From the NCBI GenBank assembly GCA_040755215.1, contig JBFMBG010000080.1, positions 1 through 13,535 of the forward strand: a DNA stretch of 13,535 nt, read 5' to 3'. Positions 1-5,962 of the stretch are shown here, piece by piece. Under the pieces are notes generated by a model. That model searched no databases. It was not told where the DNA came from and worked only from the letters and a program-made list of their open reading frames with translations. The translations under genes and the position numbers were made by a program. Numbering within the stretch: position 1 is the first letter of the stretch; each line of letters begins with the position of its first letter. The stretch comes from JAIMBK01 sp040755215 (GTDB lineage: Bacteria > Bacillota > Desulfotomaculia > Desulfotomaculales > Nap2-2B).

Positions 1-280
1 GAGAATTCCCCAATTTGTTTTTCAAGGAGCTCAAATCCAACCTGATAATTCGGCCATCCTTTTCGATTTCGCAGCAGTAGGGTCCCTTTGCCCAAAAAAC
101 ATCCACCAACCCGTCAAAAAGAGGCAGCTTCATCAGGTTGCGCCCCACCAGGTCCGTCAGCGAAACTCCTAAAATCTCCGCCGCGTTTTGATTGCACATA
201 ATTATATTTAAATTTTCGGTCACGGCTATGATCCCACTTAAACACGCAATATTAACATCCTCCCCGATCGCCACTCTCAT
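1..280 (-). CDS. PAS-domain sensor or regulator, N-terminal part only
   Basis: The reading frame opens with ATG at 280 and runs without a stop to the left edge, giving the first 93 residues. Residues about 15-48 match the start of a PAS fold: a beta strand (GIIAVTENLNIIMCN), then QNAAEILGVSLTDLVGRNL, the typical N-x-A-A-x-x-L-G pattern followed by the 'GRNL' turn. PAS domains sense small ligands, redox state or light, and sit at the front of histidine kinases, sigma-54 activators or cyclic-di-GMP enzymes. The output domain lies outside the window, so the class cannot be told. An AGGGGGG Shine-Dalgarno stretch precedes the ATG. The gene starts 25 bp after the stop of nnr and is probably co-transcribed with it. 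The PAS call is firm; the role of the whole protein is unknown. Confidence 0.82.
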   Translation of the reverse strand, partial: MRVAIGEDVNIACLSGIIAVTENLNIIMCNQNAAEILGVSLTDLVGRNLMKLPLFDGLVDVFWAKGPYCCEIEKDGRIIRLDLSSLKNKLGNS

Positions 281-305
281 TTTCCGCCCCCCTGAAAACA
301 AAAGC

Positions 306-1880
306 TTAAACGCCCGCCACTATTTTATCCACTTTCTCGCCAATCAGCACTTCTACCTCCCGGATGGCCTCCGGCAAGCAATCAAGAAGATCACGCGCCA
401 AAAGGCCCCGGACACCTCTTCGTTTTGCCGCCAGATCACCCGCGCGCCCGTGCAAAAAAGCGCCGGCGGCGGCCCCGGACAGAGCATCCAGGCCCTGGGC
501 CATTAACCCGGCAATTACCCCCGTAAGCACGTCGCCGCTTCCCCCCGTGGCCATCCCCGGATTGCCGGTGGGATTTAAATAAACCTCGCCGGCCGGAGAG
601 GCAATCACCGTCGCCGCTCCTTTGAGCAATGCGATCACCCGCCAGTTTTGCGCTGCCTGCGCGGCTGCGCCTATTCTGTCCTCCTGGATCTGGCCGACGG
701 TTTTCCCGGTTAAGCGGGCCAGCTCACCGGGGTGAGGGGTGATCACCACAGAAACAGGGACCGCACGAAATATTTCCGGGCGGCCGGCCAGGCAGTTTAA
801 ACCATCCGCATCCAAAACGCAGGGTATCCTCAGTGACGGGAGGAGCTTGCGCACGAAAGCCGCCGTTTCCGGGTGGGTCGTGATCCCCGGGCCCAGCGCC
901 AGGACATCGGCGCGCTCCGCCAGGGCAAGCGTTTGCGCGTAAGATTCCTTGCTCAACGTTTGCTCTGCCGTAGCCGGCAGACCCACCGTCATGACCTCGG
1001 TTAACTTTGCGGCCGCCACTTTTTGGAGCCCTTCCGGCACCGCCAGCGTTACGAGGCCCGCCCCCGCCCTGGCGGCGCCTTCCGCGGCCAGGCAGGCCGC
1101 CCCGGTCATCCCCCTGGACCCGGCCACCACCAGCACCCGGCCGCAAGTACCTTTATGGGCGGTTGGGGAGCGCGGGCTAAACCACCTGCTAACCATTTCT
1201 AAAGACAGCAAACGCCTTTTCAAATGTCCGGCCGTCAATAAAAAAGCAGGGATTGAAATATCCGCCACGTGCAGCTTCCCGGCGTAACTTGCCCCCGGCT
1301 CCAGGACCAGCCCCAGCTTGGGCAACCCAAAGGTAACCGTCCGCACAGCCCGGATACACGGGCCCCGCGCCAAACCGGTATCCGCTTCCAGGCCGGAGGG
1401 AATATCCACCGCCACGACCGGTTTTCCGCTGGCATTAATTGCTTCAATCACGCTTGCCGCCGGTTCGCGGGGCACCCCCCGAAAGCCGGTGCCGAAGATG
1501 GCGTCCACAAGCAAATCGCTTTCTTCAAGGTCAAATTCATCACGATCGGCAATAGTCCTGATCTCCTGGCCCATTTTCTGCCAGATCCTTAAATTAAGGA
1601 AAGCATCGCCCGTTATTTCTTCCGGACTGGCCAGTAAATAAACCTTAACTCCGGCCCCCAGATTAAAAAGGTGCCGGGCAACCACCAGACCGTCACCGCC
1701 GTTGTTGCCCTTCCCGACAAAAATGCTGATCTTTTTGCCCCGGACGTCCCCCAGCATTTCCCGGATCACTTCCACAACCTTTATCCCCGCGTTTTCCATT
1801 AAAACCACGCCGGGTATCCCGTATTCCTCTATCGCCTGCCGGTCCAATTCCCTCATTTCGGCTGCTGTAACCACCCGCAT
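306..1880 (-). CDS. nnr: Bifunctional NAD(P)H-hydrate epimerase / ADP-dependent dehydratase
   Basis: This is a cytosolic metabolite-repair enzyme. It interconverts the R and S forms of hydrated NADH or NADPH and dehydrates the S form back to the usable cofactor, consuming ADP. The 524 residues contain both known domains. The YjeF_N epimerase covers about 1-215, with VGKGNNGGDGLVVARHL (55-71), DAIFGTGFRG (126-135) and DIPSGLEADTG (159-169). The ribokinase-like dehydratase covers about 230-515, with GSRGMTGAA (254-262), DADGLN (357-362), HPGE (383-386) and the NPGMATGGSGD signature (440-450) that carries the catalytic Asp. Length and order match the usual bacterial fusion. The ATG at 1880 has GGAGGT 11 nt upstream. 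The gene lies 87 bp downstream of acpS, a common pairing in Firmicutes, and appears intact. Confidence 0.97.
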   Translation of the reverse strand: MRVVTAAEMRELDRQAIEEYGIPGVVLMENAGIKVVEVIREMLGDVRGKKISIFVGKGNNGGDGLVVARHLFNLGAGVKVYLLASPEEITGDAFLNLRIWQKMGQEIRTIADRDEFDLEESDLLVDAIFGTGFRGVPREPAASVIEAINASGKPVVAVDIPSGLEADTGLARGPCIRAVRTVTFGLPKLGLVLEPGASYAGKLHVADISIPAFLLTAGHLKRRLLSLEMVSRWFSPRSPTAHKGTCGRVLVVAGSRGMTGAACLAAEGAARAGAGLVTLAVPEGLQKVAAAKLTEVMTVGLPATAEQTLSKESYAQTLALAERADVLALGPGITTHPETAAFVRKLLPSLRIPCVLDADGLNCLAGRPEIFRAVPVSVVITPHPGELARLTGKTVGQIQEDRIGAAAQAAQNWRVIALLKGAATVIASPAGEVYLNPTGNPGMATGGSGDVLTGVIAGLMAQGLDALSGAAAGAFLHGRAGDLAAKRRGVRGLLARDLLDCLPEAIREVEVLIGEKVDKIVAGV

Positions 1881-1967
1881 CTACCTTATTTACCTCCAGA
1901 AGAAAAAGTAGCTCCTCTCTGCGGCGGCAAATTTCCCGGAAGAACCCTGCTTTCAGCCTTCTCTATT

Positions 1968-2345
1968 TTAGCCCTCTAAAAGAACAAAGGCAATGGCTTC
2001 GTTTTTACCGTGAGCCAAACTCACCAGAACCTTTTGCACTCCCTTTGTATTCGCCAGGGCTGCGGCCTTGCCGGTCAAAACCACTTCCGGCGCTCCTCCC
2101 GGGAGGTTGACGATCTCCACCTCGCGCCAGCACACCCCTTGCGCCAAACCCGTGCCCAGGGCCTTCAAAACCGCCTCCTTGGCGGCAAAACGGGCCGCGA
2201 AACACCGGCCGGGATCGCTAAACCGGCGGCAGTAATCCATTTCCCGCGCACTAAAAACCTTTTTAATAAAGTTGCCGGAAAATTTTTCGATAAGCTTTTT
2301 TACCCGTTCTATTTCTATAATATCCACGCCTATGCCGATTACCAT
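1968..2345 (-). CDS. acpS: Holo-[acyl-carrier-protein] synthase
   Basis: AcpS transfers 4'-phosphopantetheine from CoA to the serine of acyl-carrier protein and so activates it for fatty-acid synthesis. The 125 residues show the family marks: GIGVDIIEIERV at 4-15 with the Mg-binding Asp8, FAARFAAKEAVLKALGTG at 49-66 with the second metal ligand Glu57, and the C-terminal VSLAHGKNEAIAFV strand. Length is typical. The frame could also open at a GTG at 2354, adding three residues. ATG 2345 is preferred because AGGTGG (2351-2356) lies 5 nt before it, nothing suitable precedes the GTG, and family members begin close to the GxGxD strand. It is the first gene of a leftward unit with nnr and the PAS protein, behind the promoter at 2447-2479. 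Confidence 0.95.
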   Translation of the reverse strand: MVIGIGVDIIEIERVKKLIEKFSGNFIKKVFSAREMDYCRRFSDPGRCFAARFAAKEAVLKALGTGLAQGVCWREVEIVNLPGGAPEVVLTGKAAALANTKGVQKVLVSLAHGKNEAIAFVLLEG

Positions 2346-2350
2346 TGTAG

Positions 2351-2356
2351 CCACCT
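2351..2356 (-). promoter_or_regulatory. Ribosome binding site deciding the acpS start
   Basis: AGGTGG on the minus strand lies 5 nt before ATG 2345. It overlaps the alternative GTG codon at 2352-2354, so that GTG is unlikely to be the start. Confidence 0.6.
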
Positions 2357-2407
2357 GCAGTTAAACATTGCTCAATAAATAATTTACCTTAAAAAAGACC
2401 GGCGGTA

Positions 2408-2430
2408 AAATCATCCCGGAGGGGTGATTT
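2408..2430 (-). repeat. Inverted repeat in the acpS leader
   Basis: On the plus strand AAATCATCCC, a GGA loop and GGGGTGATTT form a 10-bp dyad with one non-Watson-Crick pair (T-G; A-C in the minus-strand transcript). It lies about 10-30 nt inside the predicted acpS transcript. It could be a protein operator of the AAATCA-N11-TGATTT type or a leader hairpin. In the transcript it is followed by ACCGCCGGTC and six T, which resembles a very weak terminator. Function is not known. Confidence 0.5.
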
Positions 2431-2446
2431 AAACCGAATTTTTTTA

Positions 2447-2479
2447 ATTATAACAAACGCGGCGTTAAAAAAGCGTCAA
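2447..2479 (-). promoter_or_regulatory. Candidate sigma-A promoter for acpS-nnr-PAS
   Basis: A perfect TATAAT (2452-2447) with an extended -10 TGT directly upstream (2455-2453) reads leftward. TTGACG (2479-2474) could serve as -35, but the spacer is 21 nt, longer than the ideal 17, so the extended -10 probably carries the activity. Transcription would begin near 2440, leaving a leader of about 95 nt before acpS. The -35 overlaps the T-tract of the preceding gene's terminator. Confidence 0.55.
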
Positions 2480-2520
2480 AAAAAAGAAACCCGCCCCTAA
2501 AAATTTTGGCGGGCAGGTTT
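2478..2520 (-). terminator. Rho-independent terminator after the LytTR regulator
   Basis: Read leftward, CCCGCC (2513-2508) pairs with GGCGGG (2495-2490) across a 12-nt A/T-rich loop, with partial AAA/TTT pairing beyond. TTTC and eight T follow (2489-2478). The structure begins 12 nt after the regulator's TAA codon at 2534-2532. Hairpin plus U-tract in this place is a standard intrinsic terminator and closes the kinase-regulator unit. Confidence 0.85.
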
Positions 2521-2531
2521 TTCCACCAGGC

Positions 2532-3323
2532 TTAAAAACCCAGGATCTTCCGGAGCTTTTTAGCCTGGGCGCGACTGACGGGAACCTCGCTGTTTTCTTT
2601 ATCTTCGACAATAAGGTTATAGGTGCCGTTAAAAAAGGGCACGATTTCCTTTACTTTATGCAGGTTGACCAGGTAGCAACGGTGCGTCCGGAAAAAAATT
2701 GCCGGATTCAAGCGGTTCTCCAGTTCTTTCAAGGTGAACCGGGTAAGCAGCTTCTCGGCGAATATTTTGAGGTACACGTAATCCTGTTCGGTAAAAGCGT
2801 AAAATATGTCCGACTCGGCCACCAGGACAGTTTTCCCCTGCTTTTCGGCCGGGATCCGGTCGATCCTGAGGGGGGCATGACCGTTTTGGGCGCCGTTGCC
2901 AACAGCCCCTTCGCTTTCCGCGCCGGCGGCCGCCTCGGCGGCGGCCGGGGTGGTTTCCTGAACCAGCTTCCATACCTTCTCCACGGCTCTTTTTAAACGG
3001 GCGGCTTCGATCGGCTTTAAAAGGTAATCAACGGCGTCGACGTCAAAAGCTTTCACGGCGTATTCGTCATAGGCGGTCACAAAAATAACGTAAGGCCGGC
3101 GGGGCAGTTCCTGGATGGCGGCCCCCAGCTCCAGGCCGTTCATGCCGGGCATGGAAATGTCCAAAAATAATACCTGGTAGTCCAGAGCTTTAATTAAAGT
3201 CAGTGCTTCCTGGGCATTTGTGGCTTCGCCGACAATCTCCAGGTTGGCAAATTCGTTAAGAGCGTAACGCAGTTCCTGGCGCGCCGGATATTCGTCGTCC
3301 ACAATCAGCGCTTTGAGCTTCAC
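2532..3323 (-). CDS. LytTR-family response regulator (LytT/LytR-like)
   Basis: This is a cytosolic transcription regulator, the expected partner of the histidine kinase encoded just upstream. Residues 1-122 form a receiver domain with the acidic pair Asp9/Asp10, phosphoacceptor Asp55 in VLFLDISMPGMNG and the Lys of YLLKPIEAA. Residues about 123-158 are a linker rich in Ala, Gly, Glu and Asn, without clear structure. Residues about 160-263 are a LytTR DNA-binding domain, with FTEQDYVYLKIFAEKLL, FFRTHRCYLVNLHKVKEI and VPVSRAQAKKLRKILGF. Length 263 is normal for the family. The GTG start at 3323 has AAAGGAGG 7 nt upstream and overlaps the kinase stop (GTGA), so the two are translationally coupled. 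The usual lrgAB-type target genes are not in the window, so the regulon is unknown. Confidence 0.93.
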   Translation of the reverse strand: MKLKALIVDDEYPARQELRYALNEFANLEIVGEATNAQEALTLIKALDYQVLFLDISMPGMNGLELGAAIQELPRRPYVIFVTAYDEYAVKAFDVDAVDYLLKPIEAARLKRAVEKVWKLVQETTPAAAEAAAGAESEGAVGNGAQNGHAPLRIDRIPAEKQGKTVLVAESDIFYAFTEQDYVYLKIFAEKLLTRFTLKELENRLNPAIFFRTHRCYLVNLHKVKEIVPFFNGTYNLIVEDKENSEVPVSRAQAKKLRKILGF

Positions 3324-4633
3324 GCCTGCGCCTCCTTTCTTTCCGCCGCCCGCATGATCAACGGCACCCTTACGTAAACCGACGTCCCGGCATTGGGGGC
3401 ACTTACAATTTTCAGGCCGTAGTCCTCGCCAAACAAACCTTTTAAGCGTTCGTGCACGTTGCTTAAGCCTACGCCGTTGCCGGAACCGACCCCCGGCTTC
3501 AAGACCTCCGGCAGTCTTTTCGGATCTATCCCCACACCGTCATCGCGGATGGCAATCAACATTTCGCCGTCGACCGGGCGGGCGGAAATCTGCACCGTGC
3601 CCGGACCGGGCTTGGGCAGGATGCCGTGCTTGATGGCGTTCTCCACAAGCGGCTGGATGGTTAAAACGGGAACCTGGTAAGCCAAAAGGGATTCGTCAAT
3701 GTCGCGCACAATGCGCAACTTTTCTCTAAAGCGGGCCTTCTCTAAAATAAGGTACGTGTTTAAATACTCTATTTCCTCCTTGAGGCTGTTAAAACGCCCG
3801 TGCCTTTTCAAAGCGTAGCGGAAAAAACTGGCCAGGCGGATCAAAAGGCGGCGGGCCGTTTCCGGGTTGGTGCGGCTGAACATGATAATGGTATTTAAAG
3901 TATTGAAGAGAAAGTGCGGATTTATTTGCGCCTGCAGGGCGTCCAACTCCGCCTTGGTAACCAGCTGCACCTGCCGGTCCAGCTCCGCAAGCTCCATTTG
4001 AATTCCGAGCAACTGGGTTATCCCTACGGCCAGCTTGATGACGTTTTCGGGAACCTCGCCCTGCCTCGTCTGGTAGAGTTTAAGCGCGCCCACCACTTCC
4101 CCTTTGCATTTCAAAGGAGCAATTACCGCCGATTCCAGGGGGCAATGCCGGACCGGACACTGCAGATCCCGGCTGTTCCTGACCACTTTGAGCTGGCCGG
4201 TGGCCAGGGCTTCCCGGGTCGCTTCGGTTAAAATGGGGCTGCCTGCCTTGTGGTGGTCGGCGCCGGCCCCGATGTAACCCAGCACGCGCTCCTTGTCGGT
4301 TATCGCCACGGCGGCCACATCCGCTATCTTCTGGATGATCTCCACTGTTTTGGCGGCGGTTTCTTCATTTAAACCCCGGCGCAGGTAGGGTAAAGTTTCA
4401 TTGGCAATTTGCAATGTAAAATCCAGGGGATGCTGTTCTGTTTTCGGTTGGAAAGGCTTACCGCGAAAAATAAATTCTCCGACTAAAAAAGCAGAAACGG
4501 CGTTGGCGGCAAACATGACGGCAACAACTTGCCAGGTTTCCGCGCGCCAGAACATAAAAGCAACGACGGCCAGTAAATTGGTAGGCAGCCACCTGGCGAG
4601 GACTCCGGCGATCCATTTGCGCTCGCTAAACAT
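3320..4633 (-). CDS. LytS-like sensor histidine kinase with short membrane anchor and GAF domain
   Basis: This membrane-bound kinase would autophosphorylate on His and pass the phosphate to Asp55 of the adjacent LytTR regulator. The 437 residues hold two predicted membrane helices (about 13-29 and 34-56), a GAF-like sensor (about 80-215) with ADHHKAG (125-131) and CPVRHCPL (159-166), a His_kinase domain with LQAQINPHFLFNTLNTI (His240), and an HATPase_c domain with LVENAIKHG (329-337), DDGVGID (364-370) and GNGVGLSNVHERL (385-397). Catalytic parts match the LytS/YehU class. The anchor is unusually short: classical LytS has a five- or six-helix 5TMR-LYT module and is near 580 residues. A stop lies in frame shortly upstream with no other start codon between, so the short form is not an annotation error. 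The Cys/His cluster in the GAF part also occurs in LytS proteins as I recall them. Confidence 0.92.
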   Translation of the reverse strand: MFSERKWIAGVLARWLPTNLLAVVAFMFWRAETWQVVAVMFAANAVSAFLVGEFIFRGKPFQPKTEQHPLDFTLQIANETLPYLRRGLNEETAAKTVEIIQKIADVAAVAITDKERVLGYIGAGADHHKAGSPILTEATREALATGQLKVVRNSRDLQCPVRHCPLESAVIAPLKCKGEVVGALKLYQTRQGEVPENVIKLAVGITQLLGIQMELAELDRQVQLVTKAELDALQAQINPHFLFNTLNTIIMFSRTNPETARRLLIRLASFFRYALKRHGRFNSLKEEIEYLNTYLILEKARFREKLRIVRDIDESLLAYQVPVLTIQPLVENAIKHGILPKPGPGTVQISARPVDGEMLIAIRDDGVGIDPKRLPEVLKPGVGSGNGVGLSNVHERLKGLFGEDYGLKIVSAPNAGTSVYVRVPLIMRAAERKEAQA

Positions 4634-4704
4634 ACCCCTTGCCCCCCAAAAAATTTAAGGGTCGCCATAAATTTCAGAAAAGTCTATTAGCTGACTTCAA
4701 GATA

Positions 4705-4733
4705 ATTATATTTCTTAATCGGTTAATTGTCTA
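4705..4733 (-). promoter_or_regulatory. Sigma-A promoter of the kinase-regulator operon
   Basis: TAGACA (4733-4728), a 17-nt spacer and TATAAT (4710-4705) read leftward: a perfect -10, five of six -35 bases and optimal spacing. The start would be near 4698, giving a leader of about 65 nt before ATG 4633. An inverted repeat abuts the -35 and a larger one lies 20 bp further upstream. Confidence 0.75.
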
Positions 4734-4734
4734 C

Positions 4735-4747
4735 CCCTTTTCAAGGG
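4735..4747. repeat. Inverted repeat CCCTT-TTC-AAGGG next to the kinase -35
   Basis: A perfect 5-bp dyad with a 3-nt centre lies 2 bp upstream of the -35 hexamer. Its position suits a regulator site, but no binding protein can be named from the sequence. Confidence 0.45.
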
Positions 4748-4752
4748 AACCT

Positions 4753-4787
4753 AAGTCTTCCGGGCGTAAAAGCTACGCCTTCGACTT
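4753..4787. repeat. 35-bp two-tier palindrome upstream of the kinase promoter
   Basis: The outer arms AAGTC (4753-4757) and GACTT (4783-4787) and the inner arms GGCGTA (4763-4768) and TACGCC (4774-4779) are perfect inverted repeats, separated by short unpaired stretches of 5 and 3 nt with a 5-nt centre. It lies about 55-90 bp upstream of the predicted kinase start site. It may be an operator, or a weak hairpin terminator on the plus strand, where TTTTCCCCATTTTCCC overlaps and follows the right arm. I recognise no family. Confidence 0.55.
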
Positions 4788-4897
4788 TTCCCCATTTTCC
4801 CACTCTAAAAAATACCCCTTTCTCTGTTGGTGCCGCTAAAAAACGGCATGAGGGTCTTATGCGCCTTTAGGCCTGTTGCGCCTGGTTTACTGTTGTC

Positions 4898-5872
4898 CTA
4901 TGTTTCGGGCTCCAAATCCTCTAAATCTAAATCTTCGTCCCGCCAGTTAAAAAGAAAGCACGCCAGCGCCAGGGCAACATTAATGGCGATGAGACCCAGG
5001 TAAAATCCGCCTGTTAATCCCCCCGGCGGGGAAATAAGATAAATCAACCAGAGGGATCCGGCGGCCAGTAAGTAATGCAACCCCTTTTTCTGCTCAAAGA
5101 TCGCCTCAATCGCTGCATACCCATACTTCTTCTGGCCGGCCGTGCTTTCCCGGGGGTCTTCGGCTTCCGGCTGCCGCCCGGCCTGCAAAGCCAGTTCGAC
5201 CAATTTTTCCTCATTATTTAAAACTACGACCCGGTATTTCTTCCGCAGGCCGGCAATCATCCGGCGGGCCGCCGGACACAGGCCGCCCGGAGCGACAATT
5301 AAAGCGGCCGGCAGGCTCTGTTCTTCCAAGGCCTGCCAAAAGCTCCGGAGCAACTGTACTTCTTCCCGCTCCCCGGCAGCCGGCGGAAAACACTGCACCG
5401 CCACCGGCACACCTTTATATTTAGCACGCAAGGCAATGGCCTCGTCGATGGAAAGCGTTTTTTTGCCACCCTTTTGATTTACCTGCAGCTCTGTAAACTG
5501 GGGCAACCCGGCCAAAAGAAGCGACACAAAAACGGTCAGTTCTTCCCTCGTTTGCAACTTTTTTATTTCCTCGCGGCACCTTTGCCCGGCCAGCCAGAAA
5601 CAATAACGCTGGCGGCGAAGCTGCTTTTGCTTTTCCCGGAAACGACTGGCCGCTGCCCCACCGGCGGCGGCCAGAATTAAAGAAACGGGTAAAGCCAAAT
5701 CGATTTCCCAGTACTGGGCCAGTAATACCAGGGTTCCCAACCAGCATATGGCAACCAAAACCAGCAGATCTAAAGTCCGGGCTGTTTTATTTCGGGCATC
5801 TTCCCTGGGCCGGAAATGGTAAGCAAGCCTTTGTCTTCTTCTCTTTAAGCGCGACAGCCGGCGGCGAAGCAA
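4898..5872 (-). CDS. Four-helix membrane protein with degenerate Mrr-like nuclease-fold domain
   Basis: I do not recognise a named gene. The 324 residues start with a very basic stretch (2-32), two membrane helices (about 34-53 and 59-76), a soluble domain (80-263), two more helices (about 265-282 and 287-308) and an acidic tail (DEDLDLEDLEPE). Within the soluble part, SIDEAIALRAKYKGVPVAVQCF (start near 141), a helix, then AALIVAPGGLCPAARRMIAGL and VVVLNNEEKLVELA follow the strand/helix order of Mrr/NERD-type restriction-endonuclease-like domains. The expected D...(E/Q)-x-K core reads D143...Q160-C-F162, so the catalytic Lys is replaced and nuclease activity is unlikely. The TTG start at 5872 has GGTGA 6 nt upstream, and a TGA in frame lies just before it. 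A short ORF with a stronger ribosome site overlaps the start; see 5787-5930. It follows the EF-G-like gene by 90 bp and is probably in its operon. Confidence 0.75.
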   Translation of the reverse strand: MLRRRLSRLKRRRQRLAYHFRPREDARNKTARTLDLLVLVAICWLGTLVLLAQYWEIDLALPVSLILAAAGGAAASRFREKQKQLRRQRYCFWLAGQRCREEIKKLQTREELTVFVSLLLAGLPQFTELQVNQKGGKKTLSIDEAIALRAKYKGVPVAVQCFPPAAGEREEVQLLRSFWQALEEQSLPAALIVAPGGLCPAARRMIAGLRKKYRVVVLNNEEKLVELALQAGRQPEAEDPRESTAGQKKYGYAAIEAIFEQKKGLHYLLAAGSLWLIYLISPPGGLTGGFYLGLIAINVALALACFLFNWRDEDLDLEDLEPET

Positions 5873-5930
5873 TTTTTTTCACCCCGAAAACTTTTTTACC
5901 GGTAGTATATCCTTTTACATAAATTGCCAT
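5787..5930 (-). CDS. Possible 47-residue leader ORF or frameshifted N-terminus of the membrane protein
   Basis: An ATG at 5930 follows AAGGAGA by 6 nt, a better ribosome site than that of the membrane protein itself. The first 19 residues read MAIYVKGYTTGKKVFGVKK and then reach a run of seven A (5879-5873). The frame continues to a TAA at 5789-5787, overlapping the membrane-protein gene in another frame. Losing one A from the run would join these 19 residues directly to the membrane protein from its TTG on, giving about 343 residues with a continuous basic N-terminus. It may be a true leader peptide that couples translation, a site of slippage, or a sequence error in the homopolymer. No homologue is recognised. 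Confidence 0.35.
   Translation of the reverse strand: MAIYVKGYTTGKKVFGVKKIASPPAVALKEKKTKACLPFPAQGRCPK
5879..5883 (-). promoter_or_regulatory. Ribosome binding site for the TTG start at 5872
   Basis: GGGGTGA ends at 5879, 6 nt before the TTG. It lies inside the short ORF 5787-5930, so translation of that ORF would expose or occlude it. This arrangement supports translational coupling if the TTG is the true start. Confidence 0.45.
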
Positions 5931-5962
5931 ACACATTCTCCTTACAATCTTCCGGGGCGCGG

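Noticed and set aside
724..1146. Open frames of 100-140 codons overlapping nnr in other frames on both strands
   Set aside because: They are shadows of a GC-rich gene with clear family motifs; their translations are Gly/Arg/Pro-rich or lack domain features.
4639..4839. Plus-strand open frame of 66 codons upstream of the kinase
   Set aside because: It lacks a ribosome site, has no recognisable domain, and lies over the kinase promoter and palindromes.
4831..4848. TGCCG/CGGCA hairpin with a T6 loop as terminator of the membrane-protein gene
   Set aside because: On the minus strand the T run is in the loop, not after the stem, so it does not fit an intrinsic terminator; other hairpins nearby have only 3-4 bp.
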